64,000 bases of DNA from Taibaiella chishuiensis (GTDB lineage: Bacteria > Bacteroidota > Bacteroidia > Chitinophagales > Chitinophagaceae). A model generated the notes under the pieces. That model did no database searches. It was given only the letters and a program-made list of their open reading frames with translations, and had not been told where the DNA came from. A program made the translations under genes and the position numbers. The stretch lies in assembly GCF_003014535.1 (NCBI RefSeq), contig NZ_PYGD01000003.1:186001-250000 (forward strand), given 5' to 3'. Below are positions 60,078 through 64,000 of this stretch, piece by piece; the stretch's first letter is position 1; each line of letters begins with the position of its first letter.

Positions 60078-61751
60078 ATGCGTATCGTAAAGAAAATACT
60101 CAAATTCCTGGCCTGGTTCCTGGGCATATTGCTGTTGTTGCTGCTGATCTTCTGTGTATATGTATGGAAGGTGTCTGATGTTAAGCCTCCTGCAGTGCAG
60201 GACCGTGCCGTAGAAGCGCTGCAGCGTACGCAGCTCGACAGTACGGCTTATGTGCTGGGCAATAACTGGCTGCGCAAAAGCAGGTACGGGCTTTATGAGA
60301 TGTATGTGTCGGGCGGCCCTTTCGAACGCGGCGTGATCAACGGGAAACTGTCCCGCGAACTGATCGTATCGCAGGAGATCGCCTTTACCCACCAGATCCG
60401 GAAAATGATCCCGAGCGAAGGGTATCTTAAATTCCTAAAATACGTGGTGGGCTTCATGAACCGCGGGTTGCCGGAACATGTTACGGACGAGTATAAACTG
60501 GAAATCTACGGCGAGTCGCTGGCCGCATCCGATAGTTTTAAATGGATCGGCAGCAATTATGCCCGGCAGCTCAATTACCATGCCGCACACGATATCGGTC
60601 ATGCGCTGCAGAACCTGATGCTGGTGGGTTGTACCTCGTTTGGCGCCTGGGATACTAAAACCGAATCCGGTGCGATGATCCTGGGCCGCAATTTCGACTT
60701 CTGGGTGGGCGACGAATTTGCCGAGCACAAAATTGTCTCATTCGTCAACCCTACTACCGGTCATAAGTTTGCCTATATTACCTGGGGAGGCTTTGTGGGT
60801 GTGGTTTCCGGCATGAATGATCAGGGACTTACCGTTACCATTAATGCCGCCCGGTCGCGCATTCCTTTCGACGCTGCTACGCCGGTATCGCTGGTGGCCC
60901 GCGAAATCCTGCAATATGCGGGTAATATCAAAGAGGCGGTGGCCATTGCACATAAACGCGAGATGTTTGTAAGTGAGAGCTTCCTGGTCGGCTCAGCCGC
61001 CGATCACCGTTCGGCGCTTATCGAAAAGACCCCGGATACGCTGGCGGTATATGATCCCGCAGCCGATCACATAGAATGTACCAATCATTACCAGAGCGAT
61101 TTACTCGGTGCGCAAAAGCTCAACCAGGAACAAATGCAGGGCAGTGCATCGGTATACCGCTACCAGCGCCTGCAGGAGTTATTGCAGCAGCAGTACCCGC
61201 TTAATCCCGCTAAGGTGGCCGCTATACTGCGCGACCGTAAAGGCTTGCATGATGCCGATATCGGTAACGGTAACGAGAAAGCTGTTAACCAGTTTATTGC
61301 CCACCACTCGGTTATTTTTATGCCCGACAGCCTGCGGATGTGGGTGAGTACGGCGCCCTGGCAGATGGGCACTTATGTTTGTTACGACCTGCGCAAGGTA
61401 TTTGCCATGCAGGGTCTTGGTACAGATCATGAAGTGGCCGATACCAGTTTGAATATTCCTCCCGATCCCTTCCTGCAAACGGATGAGTACGCCCGTTTTC
61501 TCTTGTTCCGCAAAGCAAAAATGAACTGGATGGATAAGGTGAAAGTCGGTTCCGGTGCATTCGTGTCCAATAACCCCGAGTACTACGATGCATACCGGCT
61601 CGAAGGCGACTACCAGGCCAGCCTGGGCAATGCGGACCGCGCTGTCCAGTATTACAAGATGGCGCTGACCAAGGAGATTGCCACGGTGGGCGAACGCCTG
61701 GCAATTGAAGAAAAGATCCGTAAAATAAATAAGGCGAAGGCTGGTAAATAG
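60078..61751 (+). CDS. C45-like NTN hydrolase, membrane-anchored
   Basis: The protein has 557 residues. One N-terminal membrane anchor (about 7-30, ILKFLAWFLGILLLLLLIFCVYVW) precedes a domain of the peptidase C45/acyl-CoA:6-aminopenicillanate acyltransferase type. The expected nucleophile is Cys185 in LVGCTSFGAW, which would be exposed by self-cleavage, followed by MILGRNFDFWVGDEF. A TPR-like helix pair (EYYDAYRLEGDYQASLGNAD) closes the protein. Family members form or hydrolyse amides. The natural substrate is unknown. The stop codon lies at the start of a heptamer array. Confidence 0.78.
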   Translation: MRIVKKILKFLAWFLGILLLLLLIFCVYVWKVSDVKPPAVQDRAVEALQRTQLDSTAYVLGNNWLRKSRYGLYEMYVSGGPFERGVINGKLSRELIVSQEIAFTHQIRKMIPSEGYLKFLKYVVGFMNRGLPEHVTDEYKLEIYGESLAASDSFKWIGSNYARQLNYHAAHDIGHALQNLMLVGCTSFGAWDTKTESGAMILGRNFDFWVGDEFAEHKIVSFVNPTTGHKFAYITWGGFVGVVSGMNDQGLTVTINAARSRIPFDAATPVSLVAREILQYAGNIKEAVAIAHKREMFVSESFLVGSAADHRSALIEKTPDTLAVYDPAADHIECTNHYQSDLLGAQKLNQEQMQGSASVYRYQRLQELLQQQYPLNPAKVAAILRDRKGLHDADIGNGNEKAVNQFIAHHSVIFMPDSLRMWVSTAPWQMGTYVCYDLRKVFAMQGLGTDHEVADTSLNIPPDPFLQTDEYARFLLFRKAKMNWMDKVKVGSGAFVSNNPEYYDAYRLEGDYQASLGNADRAVQYYKMALTKEIATVGERLAIEEKIRKINKAKAGK

Positions 61752-61788
61752 ATGTGAGATATTAGATATGAGATGTGGGATGTGAGAT
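61747..61788 (-). repeat. Heptamer array, 6 units, inverted orientation
   Basis: Units of GTGAGAT/ATTAGAT/ATGAGAT read on the minus strand as ATCTCAC, ATCTAAT and ATCTCAT. The array begins at the gene's stop codon and abuts the 81-bp repeat. Confidence 0.8.
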
Positions 61789-62165
61789 GTCATCCTGAGC
61801 ATCGCGAGGGGTCTCACCGGTTCGCTGGCTTCAATGGAGTGCAAGCATCAAACACCAGGAGGAGTGTTGTCATGCTGAGCGCAGCGAAGCATCTGCTCAA
61901 TTAGCTGGCTTCACCAGCGTGCAAAGCGTCAAGTACCAAGAAGGAGCCTGTCATCCTGAGCATCGCGAAGGATCTCATCCCCTAGCTGGCTTCAATGGAG
62001 TGCAAAGCACCAAATACCAGGAGGAATGTTGTCATCCTGAGCATCGCGAAGGATCTCACCGGTTAGCTGGCTTCAATGGCGTGCAAAGCATCAGACACCA
62101 AGAAGAAGCCTGTCATCCTGAGCATCGCGAAGGATCTTATCCCTTAGCCGGCTTTACCAACGTGT
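61789..62165 (+). repeat. 81-bp tandem repeat, 4.7 copies, CTGAGC type
   Basis: Copies start at 61788, 61868, 61949, 62030 and 62111 (spacing 80, 81, 81, 81). Each begins TGTCATCCTGAGCATCGCGA, followed by AGGATCT and an AGCTGGCTTCA-containing half. Because 81 is a multiple of three, a false frame (61919-62200) with repeated CHPEHREGSH text stays open through it. It is the same family as 29192-29374. Confidence 0.85.
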
Positions 62166-62224
62166 GTTCCTATTCCTCTTTATTCTTAGCGTCCCGATAA
62201 GAACAGGGGGAGGGCATATATAAA

Positions 62225-62252
62225 AAATAAGCGTCCTCTAAGACTAGAGGAC
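62225..62252 (-). terminator. Probable terminator of the ureohydrolase gene
   Basis: GTCCTCTA (62233-62240) pairs with TAGAGGAC (62245-62252) over an AGAC loop. On the minus strand it is followed by GCTTATTTTTTA. It lies about 190 bases after the stop at 62445, beyond an AT-rich stretch (62280-62440) in which I see nothing else. Confidence 0.55.
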
Positions 62253-62444
62253 ACTGTTTAAACCAATAAACCGCACTATGAAAAGATATTAAGTATAGAA
62301 CAAATTACGTGCCAAAAAAGCTTAAAGGCGTACTTTTGATATATTTTATTTTAGTTTATTTATTTATTATTGTTTTTCAAATCTATTTTAAAAAGCTGAT
62401 TTTTATAGACTTGTAAGATATAGTTGCTATAAACTAGCTGCTTT

Positions 62445-63581
62445 TTATACCACGCGCTCCTGTTCGCGGAACCAGCGTTCGGGAATTTCGTTGGAGGCCG
62501 CTTGCAGGTAATCGGCATATGAACAGGGAGTAAAACTACCGTCCGGTAATTGCATCCACCAGCGGTTGGTCTTTTTACTTTTCAGGAAAAGGGTGTCGTT
62601 GCCGGTAAGGGCTACCTGGTATTCGATAAAGTCGTTGCGGTCGGCAACCGGGTCGGCCTCATTTTTGCGGACCAGGAAACCATCTACAAAATACCACAGC
62701 ATTTGAGCTATAAGCCTGGCGCCCTGCTGGTCGGTATCGTTTTCGGGCTGGTAACCATAGATACCCATGGACGACAAGCGGCCGCTCATGCCGGCATAAC
62801 GGGTAAGCTGGCACATTTCATCGCCGAAGAGACCATTGGGCGAGCCATCCTTCAAGAAAGGCGCATCACATTTGCGTACCGCCTTCATGTCGATACTCAA
62901 CAGGTCACAGTTGCGCAGCACAGGCTCCATTTCTTCGGGGTTTTCGCGTACGCGGCCCAGGCGGAAGCAGTCAAACCGCAGCTTGTCCAGGGTTTCGAGC
63001 ATGCCCGGGTTGGTATAATAACTCTGGAAACCCATATGGCTGAAGTGCCTTACGAAATTGGGCTGCTCGGTAAGCATATCCATCAGGAAGCCGGCATCGC
63101 TTATGTTCTCCGTTTCCTCGAGATCGATCAGCATATCGACTACGGCCGCATTGGCAGTCTGGCCGGCTCTTTTAAATACATCGTATTGCTGCAGGGTAAG
63201 GTCGTGCGAACCACCGATAACCAGGGCCACTTTGCCTTGTTCCTGTATTTCCTGCAGTACGGTACGCAGCGCGGCGCGGGTATCGGCAATGCTTGCGCCT
63301 TCCCGGATATTACCCATGTCCGCTACCTTCACACTGCCATGCCAATCATACATACGATACAACTCCGCTCTTACGGCATCGGCTGCCATCGACCAGCCTG
63401 CATTAAAGTCGTGCCCTCTTTGTTCGCCGCAACCAACCAGTACGATATCGGCTTCGCTCCAGTCCGGCTTGAACTCCGTGATCACCTGGATCTTTTTCCC
63501 GATCTGTAAAGGGTGCCCGGCGTTGTTTTCAGGCAGTTCTGCAAAATGTTTTTCCGCAAAAAAAGAGTGTAAATCGCTCAT
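62445..63581 (-). CDS. Ureohydrolase-family protein with altered metal site (formimidoylglutamase-like)
   Basis: The protein has 378 residues and the arginase/agmatinase/formimidoylglutamase fold. The first motif is GGSHDLTL (123-130), normally GGDHS. The second, normally D-A-H-x-D, is Asp149-Met-Leu151-Ile-Asp153, so the His ligand is Leu. The third, normally S-x-D-x-D-x-x-D-P, is SIDMKAVRKCDAP, so the second Asp is Lys233. Two of six manganese ligands are therefore lost; four remain (His126, Asp149, Asp153, Asp231). An active dinuclear enzyme is doubtful. Related proteins in Bacteroidota are annotated formimidoylglutamase, but a structural or regulatory role is possible. Confidence 0.8.
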   Translation of the reverse strand: MSDLHSFFAEKHFAELPENNAGHPLQIGKKIQVITEFKPDWSEADIVLVGCGEQRGHDFNAGWSMAADAVRAELYRMYDWHGSVKVADMGNIREGASIADTRAALRTVLQEIQEQGKVALVIGGSHDLTLQQYDVFKRAGQTANAAVVDMLIDLEETENISDAGFLMDMLTEQPNFVRHFSHMGFQSYYTNPGMLETLDKLRFDCFRLGRVRENPEEMEPVLRNCDLLSIDMKAVRKCDAPFLKDGSPNGLFGDEMCQLTRYAGMSGRLSSMGIYGYQPENDTDQQGARLIAQMLWYFVDGFLVRKNEADPVADRNDFIEYQVALTGNDTLFLKSKKTNRWWMQLPDGSFTPCSYADYLQAASNEIPERWFREQERVV

Positions 63582-63689
63582 GTAAAATGGATCGTTTGAG
63601 GGGGTAAAGATAAAGGCTCCTTTCGGGATAGGGAAAAAAACGGAAGTATAGTTTTTTTTACAAGGAGCATTGCGTTTATTTCCTGCATA

Positions 63690-63718
63690 AAAAAAGGAAC
63701 CTGCAGAAGCAGGCTCCG
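63690..63718 (-). terminator. Terminator of the barrel-protein gene
   Basis: On the minus strand GGAGCCTGCTTCTGCAGGTTCC forms a stem (GGA-CCTGC with GCAGG-TCC, one mismatch) followed by TTTTTTTATG. It lies about 85 bases after the stop at 63802. Confidence 0.6.
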
Positions 63719-63801
63719 GTACCGTTAGGGTGCGTATGAATTCCCTGCGGTGGTTTTTTTGACTTTTGACTTTTTAGAACGGCAGACTCTTTATGGATTC
63801 T

Positions 63802-64000
63802 TTATTGCCTTACCCTTCCCTGTTCGGCTTCGGCACTGGTGTTTTTTTGCCTGGCCTGGTTATTGGTTTTGCCAAAACGGTAACTGAAGGTAAGACGGGC
63901 TACGCGGGTATCGTAAACGTTGTTATAGGTGGCATCGGTATGCGCCAGGTTATTAATAATGCCTTTATTAACTCTTGTGAAAAAGATATCGTTCAGGCTC
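63802..64000 (-). CDS. Outer-membrane beta-barrel protein, C-terminal end (cut by window edge)
   Basis: Only the last 65 codons are inside the window. The reading frame ends ...RVARLTFSYRFGKTNNQ with a short polar tail (TSAEAEQGRVRQ) and stop. The aromatic-ending strand LTFSYRFGK is the terminal strand of a TonB-dependent-receptor-type barrel, of the OMP_b-brl_3 style with an RRV-like tail. The substrate and N-terminal plug lie outside the window, so nothing more can be said. Frame and termination are clear although the gene is too incomplete to be in automatic lists. Confidence 0.72.
   Translation of the reverse strand, partial: SLNDIFFTRVNKGIINNLAHTDATYNNVYDTRVARLTFSYRFGKTNNQARQKNTSAEAEQGRVRQ

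Noticed and set aside
61789-62165. CRISPR array
   Set aside because: Direct repeats are 81 bp with no unique spacers; it is a tandem repeat, and no cas genes are present.
61919-62200. 93-codon plus-strand frame with repeated CHPEHREGSH text
   Set aside because: It is the translation of the 81-bp tandem repeat, whose unit length is a multiple of three. It has no start signal and is a known type of false protein.
62331-62338. TACTTTTG box on the plus strand
   Set aside because: AT-rich surroundings and no plus-strand gene downstream; probably chance.

Overview
The window reads as a chromosome segment of a Bacteroidota bacterium, most likely family Chitinophagaceae or a near relative (inference). 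The support is: many -7 boxes of the TAnnTTTG type, several with a TTTG box 19 bases upstream; a gliding-motility/T9SS type B C-terminal domain on two proteins and a T9SS type A tail on a third; lipoproteins with Bacteroidota-style lipoboxes; and the gene families present. Coding density is high. No rRNA, tRNA, CRISPR array, prophage or insertion sequence was recognised.

Layout. 1-5.2 kb: end of a sensor histidine kinase, small unknown genes, an EamA transporter, an OmpA-like lipoprotein and arginine decarboxylase. 5.8-12.2 kb: two tandem secreted paralogues with gliding-motility C-terminal domains, then a MORN-like secreted protein and a lipoprotein. 12.2-23.1 kb: mostly minus-strand core metabolism and translation (citrate synthase of mitochondrial type, NhaA, pyruvate dehydrogenase E2, ribosomal proteins S7 and S12, acyl-CoA dehydrogenase), with a GNAT/OsmC/DinB trio on the plus strand. 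23.3-25.4 kb: a compact ribosomal-peptide (RiPP) locus. 25.7-29.2 kb: two GT-C-like membrane proteins. 29.5-43.4 kb: lipoamide dehydrogenase, a T9SS cargo protein, lipocalin, an ABC-F ATPase, malic enzyme, RDD protein, AcpH, a serine hydrolase, a lipase, an AraC regulator and an MBL-fold hydrolase. 43.6-46.3 kb: a BlaI/BlaR1-type regulatory pair with a clear double operator. 46.4-61.8 kb: DnaG, a TetR regulator, methylglyoxal synthase, adenine deaminase, three tandem TonB-C-domain proteins, two PfkB kinases, pyruvate kinase, a DEAD-box helicase and a C45-like NTN hydrolase. 61.8-64 kb: an 81-bp tandem repeat, a degenerate ureohydrolase-family protein and the end of an outer-membrane barrel protein.

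The outstanding feature is the RiPP locus at 23314-25400. Three small exported peptides end in CPPCGRG, CPACGMG and CPGCGMG. They are followed directly by a DUF692/MNIO-family enzyme (multinuclear non-heme iron-dependent oxidase, the family of MbnB, TglH, ChrH and the bufferin enzyme) and a strong terminator. Two of the three precursors carry lipoboxes, so the modified Cys-Pro-x-Cys tail would be displayed on a lipid-anchored peptide. No dedicated exporter, peptidase or separate partner protein is seen, and the enzyme has an unexplained C-terminal extension. Other notable items are the tandem TACGA-N6-TCGTA operators in front of blaI, heptameric ATCTMAY arrays at three intergenic loci (two of them beside CTGAGC-type repeats), a gene-conversion-like tract between the two gliding paralogues, a split str operon and a ureohydrolase that has lost metal ligands.
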